In this document: positions 54,323-64,000 of the stretch, one piece after another | Layout: every line of letters starts with the position of its first letter | Position numbering within the stretch: the first letter of the stretch is position 1 | Origin: Phocicoccus schoeneichii | GTDB taxonomy: Bacteria; Bacillota; Bacilli; Staphylococcales; Salinicoccaceae | Reading direction: 5' to 3' | Assembly: GCF_014635565.1 (NCBI RefSeq) | Contig: NZ_BMDB01000001.1 | Span: 124,001 to 188,000, forward strand | Length of the DNA stretch: 64,000 bases | Notes under the pieces: generated by a model | Told to the model about the DNA's origin: nothing | Databases searched by the model: none | Seen by the model: the letters and a program-made list of their open reading frames with translations, nothing else | Program-made: the position numbers and the translations under genes

Positions 54323-54934
54323 ATGAGTAAATTTGACGAACAGATTTTAGTAGTAAAAACAGATACTTTACTAAATGAAAAACAGAACGCATTTAATGGA
54401 TTTATTGATAACAAAGATCCAAAGTTTGATGAAATTGTTCAGACACTACCACAGTTCGAAGTAAAACGTCGTGGTGATATGGAAGAAGATCCTTCATATA
54501 AACAATTGATCAGCTATGCAATCATTGCGTCAGGTGACGAAACTCTTGTATATAAAAGATTAGAAGGTGGCGGTGAGTCACGTTTACATGGTCTTTTATC
54601 TATCGGAGTCGGAGGTCACATGAACGATATTGAAGACGTTACAGACATCAAAGAAAAAATGATGATAAACGCAGCAAGAGAACTTGAAGAAGAAGTTGGA
54701 ATCACTGAAGACAAGTTAAAATCATTTGAAATCGTAGGTCTCATTAACGATGACACAAATGAAGTAGGACAAGTGCACATCGGCCTTGTATTCAAAGTTG
54801 AAGTAAATAAAGAAGATATCTTCAGCAACGAGGAAGATACAATTGAACTTATTTGGACGAATGACAGTGAGTTGAATTCATTATCTCCATATGAGTCTTG
54901 GAGTGAACTCATCATTCGTGACGCCTATGCGTAA
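54323..54934 (+). CDS. Nudix hydrolase-like protein
   Basis: 203 residues; the ATG at 54323 has GGAG 8 bases upstream, while the longer ORF begins in the queT leader. The Nudix domain is in the middle: SIGVGGHMND, then AARELEEEVGI, which supplies the RE..EE core. Between the conserved Gly and the REL segment there are about twelve more residues than the classical 23-residue Nudix box, as in a subgroup of predicted phosphoesterases. The N-terminal ~60 residues (MSKFDEQILVVKTDTLLN) match that subgroup too. Substrate unknown. It overlaps the next gene by 8 bases. Confidence 0.87.
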   Translation: MSKFDEQILVVKTDTLLNEKQNAFNGFIDNKDPKFDEIVQTLPQFEVKRRGDMEEDPSYKQLISYAIIASGDETLVYKRLEGGGESRLHGLLSIGVGGHMNDIEDVTDIKEKMMINAARELEEEVGITEDKLKSFEIVGLINDDTNEVGQVHIGLVFKVEVNKEDIFSNEEDTIELIWTNDSELNSLSPYESWSELIIRDAYA

Positions 54935-55913
54935 AAAGAACATCAGAAGCCATCCTCGCTTCATTCAAAAGTTACAACGTGATTTAAAACAATACTATTA
55001 TGACGAGGATTATTACACGTACATTCAACAGTTTAAAGCACTTCAAGAACTAGATTTTCCTTCATCTGAGTACTTTGAGATGTACTATGAATCATTATTT
55101 CACACAGGGCAAAATGAAAAAGCATTATTTTTTGGCGAGACTTTTTTTCAAATGCTAGATGATGACCACGAAGATAATGCGCTACACATGATCATGATCA
55201 TAAGAGCATTAAAAAATTTAGAACGTTACGAAGAGGTTGAAAACTGGTTGGTGGCTATGGCTAAAAATCCCTATTTAGGGGATTTAGACCCATCTGTTTT
55301 AGAAAAGCTAGAGATGATTCTTCAATCTGACATTACAGATTCTTCCAAAGATGAACACATGATCCAACCAGAATTTGATGGTAATATTGAAAAAACAATT
55401 ACTGAAGGATCTGTAGAAGCGAGACTTTCAGCTGTTGAATTTATTTTTAATAAAAAAGTAGAAGGTTATGTTGATCTCATCAGTCGCTTATATAAAAATG
55501 AAGAGATACTCATGATTCAGAGCCTGATGGTTGGATATTTAAAGGCGATGGATTACAATGATGAACCAATTGAATTGAATAAATTTGGTAAGAAGTTCAA
55601 GAAATACACCTCTGAATTTAAGACATTCGACAAAGAAGCAAAAGTAGTTAAAACGATCGAGTGGATCGATGATATTGGTGCTAGAAAATTTGAAGGTAAC
55701 GACGAAAAAATCCGTCAAACATTGGAAATGTTTATGAACTTCTCTATTTTATGGTATCCTTACCATGTGCCGTTCACACCACAAAAAATTGCCAATATCT
55801 TCATAAACTATATAAGAGTATTGCATAATGAGTTAGACGAGAAAAACTTCCATGGTGAGCTGGCAGATTGGGTATTTTTAATTCAAGATGAAATTGAAAG
55901 ATTAAACCAATAA
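54927..55913 (+). CDS. TPR-like protein (YsoA homologue by position)
   Basis: 328 residues, soluble and nearly all helical, with repeated helix pairs (YYTYIQQFKALQELDF, YFEMYYESLFHTGQNEKALFF, ALHMIMIIRALKNLERYEEVENWL) that look like tetratricopeptide units. The location immediately before tig is that of ysoA in B. subtilis and the equivalent S. aureus gene. Function unknown. The start ATG at 54927 is inside the Nudix gene end and has only a weak ribosome-binding site, so it is probably coupled. Confidence 0.82.
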   Translation: MRKKNIRSHPRFIQKLQRDLKQYYYDEDYYTYIQQFKALQELDFPSSEYFEMYYESLFHTGQNEKALFFGETFFQMLDDDHEDNALHMIMIIRALKNLERYEEVENWLVAMAKNPYLGDLDPSVLEKLEMILQSDITDSSKDEHMIQPEFDGNIEKTITEGSVEARLSAVEFIFNKKVEGYVDLISRLYKNEEILMIQSLMVGYLKAMDYNDEPIELNKFGKKFKKYTSEFKTFDKEAKVVKTIEWIDDIGARKFEGNDEKIRQTLEMFMNFSILWYPYHVPFTPQKIANIFINYIRVLHNELDEKNFHGELADWVFLIQDEIERLNQ

Positions 55914-55920
55914 CAATCAT

Positions 55921-55949
55921 TTGAACACTTATATGTTTATTGCTATAAT
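55921..55949 (+). promoter_or_regulatory. SigA promoter of tig
   Basis: TTGAAC (55921-55926), 17-base spacer, TATAAT (55944-55949) with TGC before it. Confidence 0.85.
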
Positions 55950-56002
55950 ATATAGGTTAAATAAACAAGTGAAATCATGTATTACAACGGAGGAAATTAT
56001 TT

Positions 56003-57292
56003 ATGTCTCAAACACAAACTTGGGAAAAACTAGAAGGTAACGAAGGTACATTAACAATTACAGTACCTGCAAAAGAATTTGAGAAAGCTTTAGACGAAGC
56101 TTTCAAAAAAGTATCTAAGGAAGTTCAAGTTCCAGGATTCAGAAAAGGAAAAATTCCACGTCAAATGTTCGAACAACGTTTTGGTGTAGAATCACTTTAC
56201 CAAGACGCTTTAGATATGGTTTTACCACATGCATATGGTCATGCAGTAGAAGAAACTGGAATTAGCCCAGTTGATCAACCTGAAGTAGAAGTAGAAGAAA
56301 TCGAAAAAGGTAAAGATTTAGTTCTTAAAATGACAGTAACTGTAGAACCAGAAGTTAAACTCGGTGAATACAAAGGCTTAGAAGCTGAAAAAGTTGAAGC
56401 TGAAGTCACTGACGCTGAGGTTGATGAACAAATCGAAGCAATGCTTGCACAATACGCTGACTTAGTTGTTAAAGAAGAAGGCGAAGTTGCTCAAGGCGAC
56501 ATCGTTAACCTTGATTTTGAAGGATTCTTAAACGACGAGCCATTCGAAGGTGGTAAAGCAGAAGGTCACGAACTTGAAATTGGTTCTGGTCAATTCATCC
56601 CAGGATTTGAAGAACAATTAGTTGGTCTTAAATCTGGAGACGAAAAAGACTTAGACATCACTTTCCCAGAAGAATACCACGCTGAAGAGCTTGCTGGTAA
56701 ACCAGTTGTATTCAAAGTGAAAATCAATGAAATCAAACAAAAAGAAACTCCAGAATTTAACGACGCGTTCGTTAAAGAAGAATTAGAAGGTTTCGATGCA
56801 GACACTGCTGAAGGTGTTAAAGAATCAATCAAAAAAGATTTAGTAGCTGCTAAAGAAGAAGAAGCAGACTTCAAAATGAAAGAATCACTCGTATCTCAAG
56901 CGTCAGACAACGCTGAAATCGATGTACCTGAAGCTATGGTTCGTAATGAACAAGACAGAATGCTTCAAGAATTCGAACAACGTCTATCTCAACAAGGACT
57001 TAACTTAGAACTTTACGAGCAATTAACTGGTCAAGGTGCTGATGCTATGCGCGAGCAAATGAAAGAAGATGCACTTAAACGTGTACGCACAGGCTTAACT
57101 TTAGGCGCAATTGCTGAAGCAGAAGGCATCACAGTTGACGACAGCGATGTTGACAACGAATTAAGCAAACTTGCTGAACAATTCAACATGCCAACTGAAG
57201 ATGTCAAAAAAGTACTTGGTGACTTATCAGTTCTGAAAGCAGACGTGATGAACCAAAAAGCAATTGATTTCTTAGTTGAAAACCAAAAATAA
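56003..57292 (+). CDS. tig: Trigger factor
   Basis: Ribosome-bound chaperone and prolyl isomerase, 429 residues. N-terminal ribosome-binding domain with the tip [19 protein letters not shown] (~42-60), FKBP-type PPIase domain (~160-245; [14 protein letters not shown] and [10 protein letters not shown]), and a C-terminal helical chaperone body. Highly expressed composition; GGAGG before the ATG. clpX follows, as is common in bacteria. Confidence 0.98.
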   Translation: MSQTQTWEKLEGNEGTLTITVPAKEFEKALDEAFKKVSKEVQVPGFRKGKIPRQMFEQRFGVESLYQDALDMVLPHAYGHAVEETGISPVDQPEVEVEEIEKGKDLVLKMTVTVEPEVKLGEYKGLEAEKVEAEVTDAEVDEQIEAMLAQYADLVVKEEGEVAQGDIVNLDFEGFLNDEPFEGGKAEGHELEIGSGQFIPGFEEQLVGLKSGDEKDLDITFPEEYHAEELAGKPVVFKVKINEIKQKETPEFNDAFVKEELEGFDADTAEGVKESIKKDLVAAKEEEADFKMKESLVSQASDNAEIDVPEAMVRNEQDRMLQEFEQRLSQQGLNLELYEQLTGQGADAMREQMKEDALKRVRTGLTLGAIAEAEGITVDDSDVDNELSKLAEQFNMPTEDVKKVLGDLSVLKADVMNQKAIDFLVENQK

Positions 57293-57314
57293 TTGAATGA
57301 ATCATTCTAACATT

Positions 57315-57345
57315 AAGCTCTGCACTAAAGTGTGGAGCTTATTCA
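57315..57345 (+). terminator. Weak terminator after tig
   Basis: AAGCTC...GAGCTT arms with inner TGCAC/GTGTG partial pairing, followed only by ATTCAATT; termination may be leaky into clpX. Confidence 0.4.
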
Positions 57346-57421
57346 ATTGATTTAATCAGTTTAATTGAAATAGTGAGTATTCTGTTGTAAGATACTAAAG
57401 AATGAAAGGTCGGTGCAATAC

Positions 57422-58678
57422 ATGTTTAAGTTTAATGAAGATGAGTCAAATCTCACATGTAGTTTCTGTGGTAAAAACCAAGACCAAGTACAGAAATTAA
57501 TTGCAGGTAGCGGTGTTTACATTTGTAACGAATGTATCGAGCTATGCTATGAAATTATTGAAGAAGAATTAAAAGATACAGAAACAGAATTTCTAACAGA
57601 AATTCCAAAGCCTAGAGAAATCTTAGAAGCCCTTGATGAGTACGTAATCGGACAAGATAAAGCGAAGCGTGCATTAAGTGTTGCAGTCTACAACCACTAT
57701 AAACGCATCAATCAACGTGGGGACGACGAAGTAGAACTCTCTAAGAGTAACATTGCATTAATTGGCCCAACAGGGTCAGGTAAAACATTACTTGCACAAA
57801 CGCTTGCACGCACGTTACATGTTCCGTTTGCAATCGCAGATGCTACAAGTCTTACTGAAGCAGGTTATGTTGGAGATGATGTAGAAAATATTCTATTACG
57901 TCTCATTCAAGCAGCAGATTATGATGTTGAACGCGCTGAACAGGGCATTATTTATGTCGATGAAATCGATAAGATTGCTAGAAAAGGTGAAAACACTTCA
58001 ATCACTAGAGACGTTTCTGGTGAAGGTGTACAACAAGCCCTTCTTAAAATCTTAGAAGGTACAGTTGCAAGTGTACCACCACAAGGTGGTAGAAAGCACC
58101 CAAACCAAGAGTCTATCCAAATTAATACGAAAAATATTCTATTCATTCTAGGTGGAGCATTTGCTGGAATGGAAGAAATCATTAAACGTAGAATCGGTCA
58201 CAAAGTGATCGGCTTCGGTGGACAGTCTGAAACAGCTGAAACAAATGAAGAGTTAATGGCACTTGTACGTCCAGAAGACCTTCAGAGCTATGGCTTAATT
58301 CCAGAATTTATTGGTCGTGTGCCAATTATTGCTAATTTAGAGGAATTAGATGTGGATGCATTAAAAGCAATTCTTACTGAACCTAAGAACGCATTAGTAA
58401 AACAATATACACGCATGTTAGAACTTGACGATGTTGAATTAGAATTCGATGAAGATGCACTTGATGCAGTTGCAGAACTTGCAATTGAAAGAAAAACTGG
58501 TGCACGTGGACTTCGTTCTATAATCGAAGAGCGCATGGTTGATATCATGTTTGATGTACCATCTAATGAAGACATTAAGAAAGTACTCATTACTCGTGAT
58601 ACAATCATAAATGAAACAGAGCCACAAGTTTTTGATGAAGACGGCAAAGAGCTCGATTTAAACAAAAAAAGTGCATAA
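57422..58678 (+). CDS. clpX: ATP-dependent Clp protease ATP-binding subunit ClpX
   Basis: AAA+ unfoldase partner of ClpP, 418 residues. ATG at 57422 is preferred over GTG 57413, by comparison with the MFKFNEDE start of relatives. Zinc-binding domain with Cys13, Cys16, Cys35 and Cys38; Walker A GPTGSGKT (~115); Walker [18 protein letters not shown]; the ClpP-docking IGF tripeptide in KVIGFGGQ; sensor 2 in [11 protein letters not shown]. No lon genes follow, in line with their absence from staphylococci. Confidence 0.98.
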   Translation: MFKFNEDESNLTCSFCGKNQDQVQKLIAGSGVYICNECIELCYEIIEEELKDTETEFLTEIPKPREILEALDEYVIGQDKAKRALSVAVYNHYKRINQRGDDEVELSKSNIALIGPTGSGKTLLAQTLARTLHVPFAIADATSLTEAGYVGDDVENILLRLIQAADYDVERAEQGIIYVDEIDKIARKGENTSITRDVSGEGVQQALLKILEGTVASVPPQGGRKHPNQESIQINTKNILFILGGAFAGMEEIIKRRIGHKVIGFGGQSETAETNEELMALVRPEDLQSYGLIPEFIGRVPIIANLEELDVDALKAILTEPKNALVKQYTRMLELDDVELEFDEDALDAVAELAIERKTGARGLRSIIEERMVDIMFDVPSNEDIKKVLITRDTIINETEPQVFDEDGKELDLNKKSA

Positions 58679-58688
58679 ATTATAAATA

Positions 58689-58717
58689 ATGGCTGTCGCG
58701 TTCGACAGCCTTTTTTT
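58689..58717 (+). terminator. clpX terminator
   Basis: GGCTGTCG and CGACAGCC arms, 4-base loop, seven T. It ends 13 bases before engB, so engB may depend on read-through or a promoter inside clpX. Confidence 0.88.
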
Positions 58718-58730
58718 AAAGGTGAGGATT

Positions 58731-59318
58731 ATGAAAATAAACCCAAATAAAGTAGATATTATTATTTCAGCAGTATCAAAAGAACAATACCCAGAAACTG
58801 GTCTCAGCGAAATCTCACTTGCAGGTCGTTCTAACGTTGGTAAATCTAGTTTTATCAACGCTGTTTGTGGTAGAAAAGGTGTTGCCAGAATTTCAAGTAA
58901 ACCAGGGAAGACAATCACATTAAATTTCTATGATGTAGATAACCAATTTGTTTTTGTTGACGTTCCCGGATATGGATATGCAAAACAATCAAAAAAAGAA
59001 CGTGAAAAATGGGGAGCAATGATTGAAAGTTATTTAACTGGACGTAAGGAAATGAAGGCATGTATTCAGTTAATCGATCTTAGACATCCACCAACACAAG
59101 ATGACATTCAGATGTATGATTTCTTAAAATACTATGAAATTCCAGTAATTATTATTGCGACAAAAAGCGACAAAATTGCAAAAAGCAAGATAGAAAAACA
59201 TGTCGGAGTGATTCAAAAGAACTTACAAGTAGAACCAGAAGATGTGATAATTCCGTTTTCTAGTGTAACTAAACACAATTTAGACCGCGTTTATAAGGAG
59301 ATCGCTGACAGAATCTAA
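58731..59318 (+). CDS. engB: Ribosome biogenesis GTPase EngB (YsxC/YihA)
   Basis: Essential GTPase for 50S assembly, 195 residues from the ATG at 58731 (GGTGAGG 6 bases upstream; the longer ORF runs through the terminator). G1 GRSNVGKSS (~32-40), G2 region [14 protein letters not shown]3 [10 protein letters not shown]4 TKSDK, G5 SSVTKHN. The same clpX-engB-hemA order is found in S. aureus. Confidence 0.97.
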   Translation: MKINPNKVDIIISAVSKEQYPETGLSEISLAGRSNVGKSSFINAVCGRKGVARISSKPGKTITLNFYDVDNQFVFVDVPGYGYAKQSKKEREKWGAMIESYLTGRKEMKACIQLIDLRHPPTQDDIQMYDFLKYYEIPVIIIATKSDKIAKSKIEKHVGVIQKNLQVEPEDVIIPFSSVTKHNLDRVYKEIADRI

Positions 59319-59409
59319 ACAATTTGTGACAGTCCGCTCATTCCTCACATTTTACAAAAGTTTTCTGTTATTATAAATAACATATGAATGAATTTAAGGG
59401 GGCACACAC

Positions 59410-60753
59410 ATGCATGTAGTTGCACTCAGTCTAAACTATAGAAATCTAGATGTCGAAGATCGTGAAAAAGTGACATTCGAAGAAGAAGATCTTAAAGACG
59501 CGTTGCATAAAATTCGCGGACAAAAGAGTATCTTAGAAAGTGTCCTATTATCGACTTGTAACAGAACAGAATTATATGTAGTCAGTGATCAAGTTCACAC
59601 TGGAGTTTATTACACACAAAAATTCTTAGCAGATTATTTTGGATTAGACTTTGATGAAATAAAAACCATCACAGAAGTTCGGGAAGGTGATGATGCCATA
59701 AACCACCTATATAGAGTCACAGCAGGTCTCGATTCAATGGTTGTTGGTGAAACACAAATTCTTGGACAAATGAGAGATGCATTTATAGAAGCACAAGAAG
59801 AACATACGACAGGTAAATTACTCAACCGACTGTTTCAAGATGCGATGGCTGTAGCCAAAAGAGGACATACTGAAACAGAGATATCAAAAAATGCGGTAAG
59901 TATTTCTTACGCTGCAGTTGAACTTGCAAAAAATGTATTTAAAAACATTAAAGAGAAGCGAATATTAGTCGTTGGTGCCGGTGAAATGGCTGAAGAGTCA
60001 TTACTCAACTTAACTTCAAATGGAATTTCTGATGTTACGGTAATCAATAGAAGTGAGCCAAGTGGTAGACAGTTAGCTGAAAAATACGGTGGCGATTATA
60101 GACCGATGAACGAATTAACGGAGTGTCTAAAAGAAACGGACATCGTGATTTCATCTACACGAGCAACTGATTTTGTCATTACGTCTGACATGGTAAATGA
60201 AGCAATGAGAAGTCGTCCAGATGAGTCATTACTTCTAATAGATATTGCTCTGCCACGTGACATTGAGCCGGAAGTCACAAATATTCCAAACGTTTATATG
60301 TATAACGTGGATGATTTAAACGGACTTGTCGATTCTAACTTAGAGTCACGCTTAAAAGAAGCAGAAAAAATCGAAGAGATGATCGATGAATCTGTGGATG
60401 CGTTTAATGGTTGGGTAGACATGCAAGGGGTGCGTCCTGTCATTCAAGCGATGAGAAAAAAAGCTTTAGATATACATGAAACAACGTTTCAAAGTGTCTT
60501 AAACAAAATGCCAGATTTATCTAAACGCGAACAAACAGTTATTTCTAAACATATGAAGAGTATCATCAATCAAATGCTTAGAGATCCAATTACCTATACA
60601 AAAGAACTCGCAGGAGATAAAAAGGGTGGCATTCAGCTTACTGAACTTGAGAAACTCTTTGGTATCGAAGATATCGTACAAGAGATTTCTGAAGAAGAAA
60701 CAAAAAAAGCGCTCGAAAAGAATGAATTAATAAAAGAAAAACAGTTGAATTAA
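59410..60753 (+). CDS. hemA: Glutamyl-tRNA reductase
   Basis: First committed step of haem synthesis by the C5 pathway: glutamyl-tRNA to glutamate-1-semialdehyde. 447 residues. Catalytic Cys50 in LSTCNRTELY; specificity motif GLDSMVVGETQILGQ; NADPH-binding Rossmann domain ILVVGAGEMAEESL; C-terminal dimerisation helix. GGGGG precedes the ATG. hemX, which follows hemA in S. aureus and B. subtilis, is missing; hemC begins 61 bases later. Confidence 0.98.
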   Translation: MHVVALSLNYRNLDVEDREKVTFEEEDLKDALHKIRGQKSILESVLLSTCNRTELYVVSDQVHTGVYYTQKFLADYFGLDFDEIKTITEVREGDDAINHLYRVTAGLDSMVVGETQILGQMRDAFIEAQEEHTTGKLLNRLFQDAMAVAKRGHTETEISKNAVSISYAAVELAKNVFKNIKEKRILVVGAGEMAEESLLNLTSNGISDVTVINRSEPSGRQLAEKYGGDYRPMNELTECLKETDIVISSTRATDFVITSDMVNEAMRSRPDESLLLIDIALPRDIEPEVTNIPNVYMYNVDDLNGLVDSNLESRLKEAEKIEEMIDESVDAFNGWVDMQGVRPVIQAMRKKALDIHETTFQSVLNKMPDLSKREQTVISKHMKSIINQMLRDPITYTKELAGDKKGGIQLTELEKLFGIEDIVQEISEEETKKALEKNELIKEKQLN

Positions 60754-60786
60754 CCTTTCTATGCTCTGCATTGAAAGGTTTCTCTA
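60752..60786 (+). other. Hairpin between hemA and hemC
   Basis: AACCTTTC and GAAAGGTT arms with a 13-base loop, followed by TCTCT; a weak terminator or mRNA processing site at most. Confidence 0.4.
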
Positions 60787-60813
60787 TAAATAAATATATA
60801 GGTGAGGTAAATA

Positions 60814-61746
60814 ATGAAAATAGTTAAAGTCGGTACGAGACGTAGTGGACTCGCAAAAACTCAAACATTACAACTCATTAATGAGTTAGAAAAAAGAAAT
60901 CCCGAAGTTAAATTCGAAACAGTAGAAATTGTAACTAAAGGCGATCAGATCGTAAATGTCCAACTGTCAAAAGTAGGCGGAAAAGGACTATTCGTAAAAG
61001 AGATTGAAGAAGCATTGCGAAATGGTGAAATAGACATGGCTGTTCACTCACTTAAAGATGTTCCAAGTGAATTACCTCCAGGTTTTGAACTTGCTGCTGT
61101 GCCAGCTCGAGAAGATAAGAGAGACGCGTTCCTTTCTAATAATAACGTTTCATTCAAAGACTTACCACCAGGCAGTATCGTGGGTACATCGAGCTTAAGA
61201 CGTTCAGCACAACTCAAAGAACTACGTGATGACATCACTGTAAATTGGGTGCGCGGAAATATCGATACAAGAATTAAAAAAATGGAATCAGGTGAATATG
61301 ATGCCATTATCTTAGCGGCTGCCGGATTAAAACGCATGGGATGGGGAGACACAGTTGTTACTGAGTATTTCGATCCAGTTGAATTTATTCCTGCGATTGC
61401 TCAAGGTGCGCTAGGTGTTGAAATTCGTGAAGGTGACACTGAAATGAAAGAAATCTTAAGCACCATTCATGACGAAGAAACTTCAACAACAACTTCAGCA
61501 GAACGCGCATTCTTAAAACGTATGGATGGGAGCTGCCAAGTACCCATTGGTGGATATGCAGAGTTTGTAGATGGCGAATTATACCTAACTGGACTCATCA
61601 TGAATGAAGAAGGTACTGAGAAATTCCTAGTGAAAAAATCTGCAGATGATCCAATCGAACTAGGAAACTTAGTTGCGGATGAAATGGAAAAAATTGGTGC
61701 GAAAGAAATCATTGAGCGAATCAATGAAAACAATCGAGAATCTTAA
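60814..61746 (+). CDS. hemC: Hydroxymethylbilane synthase (porphobilinogen deaminase)
   Basis: Polymerises four porphobilinogens to hydroxymethylbilane. 310 residues. Start VKVGTRRSGLAKTQT, catalytic Asp region EEALRNGEIDMAVHSLKD, PGSIVGTSSLRRSAQL, and the dipyrromethane cofactor Cys241 in DGSCQVPIGGYA. GGTGAGG gives the start. It overlaps hemD by 23 bases. Confidence 0.98.
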   Translation: MKIVKVGTRRSGLAKTQTLQLINELEKRNPEVKFETVEIVTKGDQIVNVQLSKVGGKGLFVKEIEEALRNGEIDMAVHSLKDVPSELPPGFELAAVPAREDKRDAFLSNNNVSFKDLPPGSIVGTSSLRRSAQLKELRDDITVNWVRGNIDTRIKKMESGEYDAIILAAAGLKRMGWGDTVVTEYFDPVEFIPAIAQGALGVEIREGDTEMKEILSTIHDEETSTTTSAERAFLKRMDGSCQVPIGGYAEFVDGELYLTGLIMNEEGTEKFLVKKSADDPIELGNLVADEMEKIGAKEIIERINENNRES

Positions 61747-62419
61747 ACGAATTATAGTGACGCAAAGCCACTGTAATCATAAAGAAACGAATCTAGAGGT
61801 ATTGCACCTTCCAATTATCTCGTTTGAACAACTCTCTTTTGAAAAGACGAAACTAATTGGTACGTTTGATTGGGTTGTCATTACGAGTAAAAATACAGTG
61901 ACATTCTTTAAAGAATATCTTAAAAATATAGAGTATAAGCATATTGCTTCTATTGGAAAAACAACGACAAAAGCACTTTTAGATGCAGGGTTTAAAGTAG
62001 ATTTTGAACCGAGTACATTTACTCAAGAAGGGTTTATGGAAGAGTTTAAGGTTAATTCTGATATGCGTATTCTTTATCCTGCAAGCAACGAAAAACGTCC
62101 TTTGATGCGAGACTTTATGAAAGATCATGATGCTGAAGTCGTTGAAATTGAATTGTATCATCCAGTCGGTAACAAAGATTCAATAAATAAAATTAAAAAT
62201 AACCTTTTAAGTTCTGATGCAATCACATTTTCAAGTCCGTCTGGTGTTCATGTGTTCATGTCGAATTTTGAAAAAGAGGTACTAGATAAAATTACGGTAG
62301 CCTCAATCGGTCATGTCACAGAGCGTACGCTTAAAGAGTACGGGATTTCATCAATTATGCCAAAAGAAGCGACATTAAATTCAATGATAGAGATGTTAGA
62401 AAAGGAGTTATATGAATGA
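61724..62419 (+). CDS. hemD: Uroporphyrinogen-III synthase
   Basis: Inverts ring D and closes hydroxymethylbilane to uroporphyrinogen III. 231 residues from the ATG at 61724, inside the hemC end, with only a weak GAGCGA site. As usual for HemD the sequence is poorly conserved, but the two-domain alpha/beta pattern is there: [38 protein letters not shown] and [15 protein letters not shown]. Position between hemC and hemB supports it. Confidence 0.92.
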   Translation: MKTIENLKRIIVTQSHCNHKETNLEVLHLPIISFEQLSFEKTKLIGTFDWVVITSKNTVTFFKEYLKNIEYKHIASIGKTTTKALLDAGFKVDFEPSTFTQEGFMEEFKVNSDMRILYPASNEKRPLMRDFMKDHDAEVVEIELYHPVGNKDSINKIKNNLLSSDAITFSSPSGVHVFMSNFEKEVLDKITVASIGHVTERTLKEYGISSIMPKEATLNSMIEMLEKELYE

Positions 62420-63396
62420 AATTTGATAGACACCGTAGACTAAGAAGTTCACAATTTATGAGAGATATTGTGAGAGAGAATTCTTTATCTAAAAATGATT
62501 TAATTTACCCAATATTTGTGGTCGAAGAACCAGATATTAAAAAAGAAGTTCCATCAATGAAAGGCGTATTCCAAATTTCATTGAACAGACTTGAAGAAGA
62601 AATTCATGAAGTTGTAAAACTTGGAATTAAGTCTGTTATTTTCTTTGGTGTTCCAAATGAAAAAGATGCATTAGGTACGGGTGCATATGATGAAAACGGA
62701 ATTGTGCAAGAAGCATGTAAATTATCGAAAAAGTTATATCCAGAGTTACTTGTTATTTTAGATACGTGTATGTGTGAATATACGGATCACGGACACTGTG
62801 GTGTAATTAACGAAGAGACTCAAGATGTGGATAACGATAAATCACTCCCTTTACTTGTAAAAACTGCCGTATCTCAAGCGAAAGCTGGAGCAGACATTAT
62901 TGCGCCATCAAACATGATGGATGGTTTTGTAGCTGAAATCCGTAAAGGATTAGATGAAAATGGGTTTGAACATATTCCTATCATGAGTTATGGAATTAAA
63001 TATGCTTCTAAATTCTATGGTCCATTTAGAGATGCTGCAGAAAGCACGCCATCATTTGGTGACCGTCGCACGTATCAAATGGATCCAGCGAATAGACGAG
63101 ATGCTCTGCGTGAACTCGAAAGTGATGAGCGTGAAGGTGCGGACATGATGATTGTAAAACCAGCATTATCTTACCTTGATATTATTCGGGACGTTAGAAA
63201 TAGTTCAAACTTACCAATTGTTGCATATAATGTAAGTGGTGAGTACTCAATGACGCGTAATGCCGTTGACCAGGGATTATTAGATGAAGAAGTTATCATG
63301 GAACAAATGCTTTCTATGAAGCGTGCAGGTGCTGATTTAATCATCACATACTTCGCAAAAGACTTATGTAAAATGATCGATAAAGGAGAAAACTAA
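62416..63396 (+). CDS. hemB: Delta-aminolevulinic acid dehydratase (porphobilinogen synthase)
   Basis: Condenses two 5-aminolevulinates to porphobilinogen. 326 residues. Zinc-site cysteines in [14 protein letters not shown] show a Zn-dependent enzyme; the two Schiff-base lysines lie in [17 protein letters not shown] and [12 protein letters not shown]. It overlaps hemD by 4 bases (ATGA) and shares one base with hemL; AAAGGAG precedes the ATG. Confidence 0.98.
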   Translation: MKFDRHRRLRSSQFMRDIVRENSLSKNDLIYPIFVVEEPDIKKEVPSMKGVFQISLNRLEEEIHEVVKLGIKSVIFFGVPNEKDALGTGAYDENGIVQEACKLSKKLYPELLVILDTCMCEYTDHGHCGVINEETQDVDNDKSLPLLVKTAVSQAKAGADIIAPSNMMDGFVAEIRKGLDENGFEHIPIMSYGIKYASKFYGPFRDAAESTPSFGDRRTYQMDPANRRDALRELESDEREGADMMIVKPALSYLDIIRDVRNSSNLPIVAYNVSGEYSMTRNAVDQGLLDEEVIMEQMLSMKRAGADLIITYFAKDLCKMIDKGEN

Positions 63397-64000
63397 TGAA
63401 TTTCGAAACTTCAAAATCATTATTTAAAGATGCAGTTGACCTAATGCCAGGTGGGGTAAGTTCACCGGTTAGAGCCTTTAAATCTGTAAAGATGAACCCA
63501 GTATTTATCGACAGTGCAAAAGGTGTCATGGTTAAAGACGTAGATGGAAATGAATATATTGACTACGTATTAAGTTGGGGACCACTTATTTTAGGGCATA
63601 GTAATGACCGCGTCGTGAAAGCGATTCAAGACCAAGCGACAAAAGGGACATCATTTGGTGCACCTACAGAGCTTGAGAACCAATTAGCAGAAATCGTGAT
63701 TGACCGTGTGCCATCAATCGAGATGGTTAGATTTGTATCTTCTGGTACTGAAGCTACACTATCTGCACTAAGACTTGCACGAGGATATACAGGGCGTAAC
63801 AAAATTTTAAAATTTGAAGGCTGCTATCACGGTCACTCAGATTCACTTTTAATTAAAGCGGGTAGTGGTGTCGCAACCCTTGGACTCCCGGATTCTCCAG
63901 GTGTTCCAGAGGGTGTAGCAAGTAACACAATTACAGTCCCTTACAATGATAAAGAATCACTAAAACAAGCGTTTGAAAAATTCGGTGATGATATCGCAGC
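63396..64000 (+). CDS. hemL: Glutamate-1-semialdehyde 2,1-aminomutase (partial)
   Basis: The first ~201 codons of HemL, which turns glutamate-1-semialdehyde into 5-aminolevulinate with PLP. Visible: [15 protein letters not shown], the PLP phosphate-binding [15 protein letters not shown], and [10 protein letters not shown]. The PLP lysine lies beyond the window end. AAAGGAG precedes the ATG, which overlaps the hemB stop (TAATG). HemL would complete the path from glutamyl-tRNA together with HemA. Confidence 0.97.
   Translation, partial: MNFETSKSLFKDAVDLMPGGVSSPVRAFKSVKMNPVFIDSAKGVMVKDVDGNEYIDYVLSWGPLILGHSNDRVVKAIQDQATKGTSFGAPTELENQLAEIVIDRVPSIEMVRFVSSGTEATLSALRLARGYTGRNKILKFEGCYHGHSDSLLIKAGSGVATLGLPDSPGVPEGVASNTITVPYNDKESLKQAFEKFGDDIA

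Noticed and set aside
1-64000. CRISPR arrays, insertion sequences, prophage genes, integrases or toxin-antitoxin pairs
   Set aside because: None seen: no regularly spaced repeats, transposase, integrase or phage-like genes, and no composition change suggesting an island.

Overview
This is a low-GC, Gram-positive (Bacillales) core-chromosome segment. Gene content and order point to the family Staphylococcaceae but probably outside Staphylococcus itself (Jeotgalicoccus, Nosocomiicoccus, Salinicoccus or Macrococcus would fit; this is inference). The supporting signs are the uspA/ald pair, ytpI-nrnA-dnaE, accDA-pfkA-pyk, citZ-icd, polA-mutM-coaE-gapB-nrdR-dnaB-dnaI, thrS, infC-rpmI-rplT, tig-clpX-engB with no lon gene, the hem operon, and a MerA-type hypothiocyanous acid reductase. 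There is no prophage, insertion sequence, CRISPR array or obvious genomic island; the window is dense housekeeping DNA, nearly all on the + strand.

Layout: 1-4 kb holds the end of an aldehyde dehydrogenase, uspA(-), ald, an unrecognised gene(-), a metallo-beta-lactamase-fold hydrolase and ytpI(-). 4-18 kb holds nrnA, dnaE, a short FadR-type regulator with accDA, pfkA-pyk-lipoprotein, citZ-icd and an AbgT-family transporter followed by a 58-residue protein. 18.7-27 kb holds polA-mutM-coaE, gapB, an ABM-domain protein and nrdR-dnaB-dnaI. 27-36 kb holds thrS (T-box), infC-rpmI-rplT (L20-type leader), an M42 peptidase, an rRNA methyltransferase and pheST (T-box). 36-49.7 kb holds cvpA, polX-mutS2, trxA, uvrC, sdhCAB and marR-murI-rdgB-phosphodiesterase-acetyltransferase. 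49.7-56 kb is the most accessory part: tRNA-Arg, short intergenic repeats, merA(-), a lysine-tailed HTH microprotein, an ABC exporter, queT(-) under a preQ1 riboswitch, a Nudix protein and a TPR-like protein. 56-64 kb holds tig, clpX, engB, hemA and hemCDBL (hemL runs off the end).

From memory of reference maps, the trmH-pheST-cvpA-polX-mutS2-trxA-uvrC-sdhCAB-murI-rdgB block lies between rplT and tig here, as in Bacillus subtilis, whereas in Staphylococcus aureus that block sits elsewhere. The window therefore appears to keep the ancestral order, with local losses: no malic enzyme gene before accD, no phoPR between icd and polA, no rnhC/zapA between pheT and cvpA, and no hemX between hemA and hemC.

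The regulatory layer is rich and mostly RNA- or promoter-based: two T-box leaders, an L20-type leader with an AUA-started infC, a preQ1-I riboswitch, a FadR-type operator at the accDA operon, and cre-like motifs sharing the core AAAACGGTT at citZ, sdhC and gapB. Coordinates of starts were chosen by ribosome-binding-site spacing, so several genes begin downstream of the longest possible ORF.
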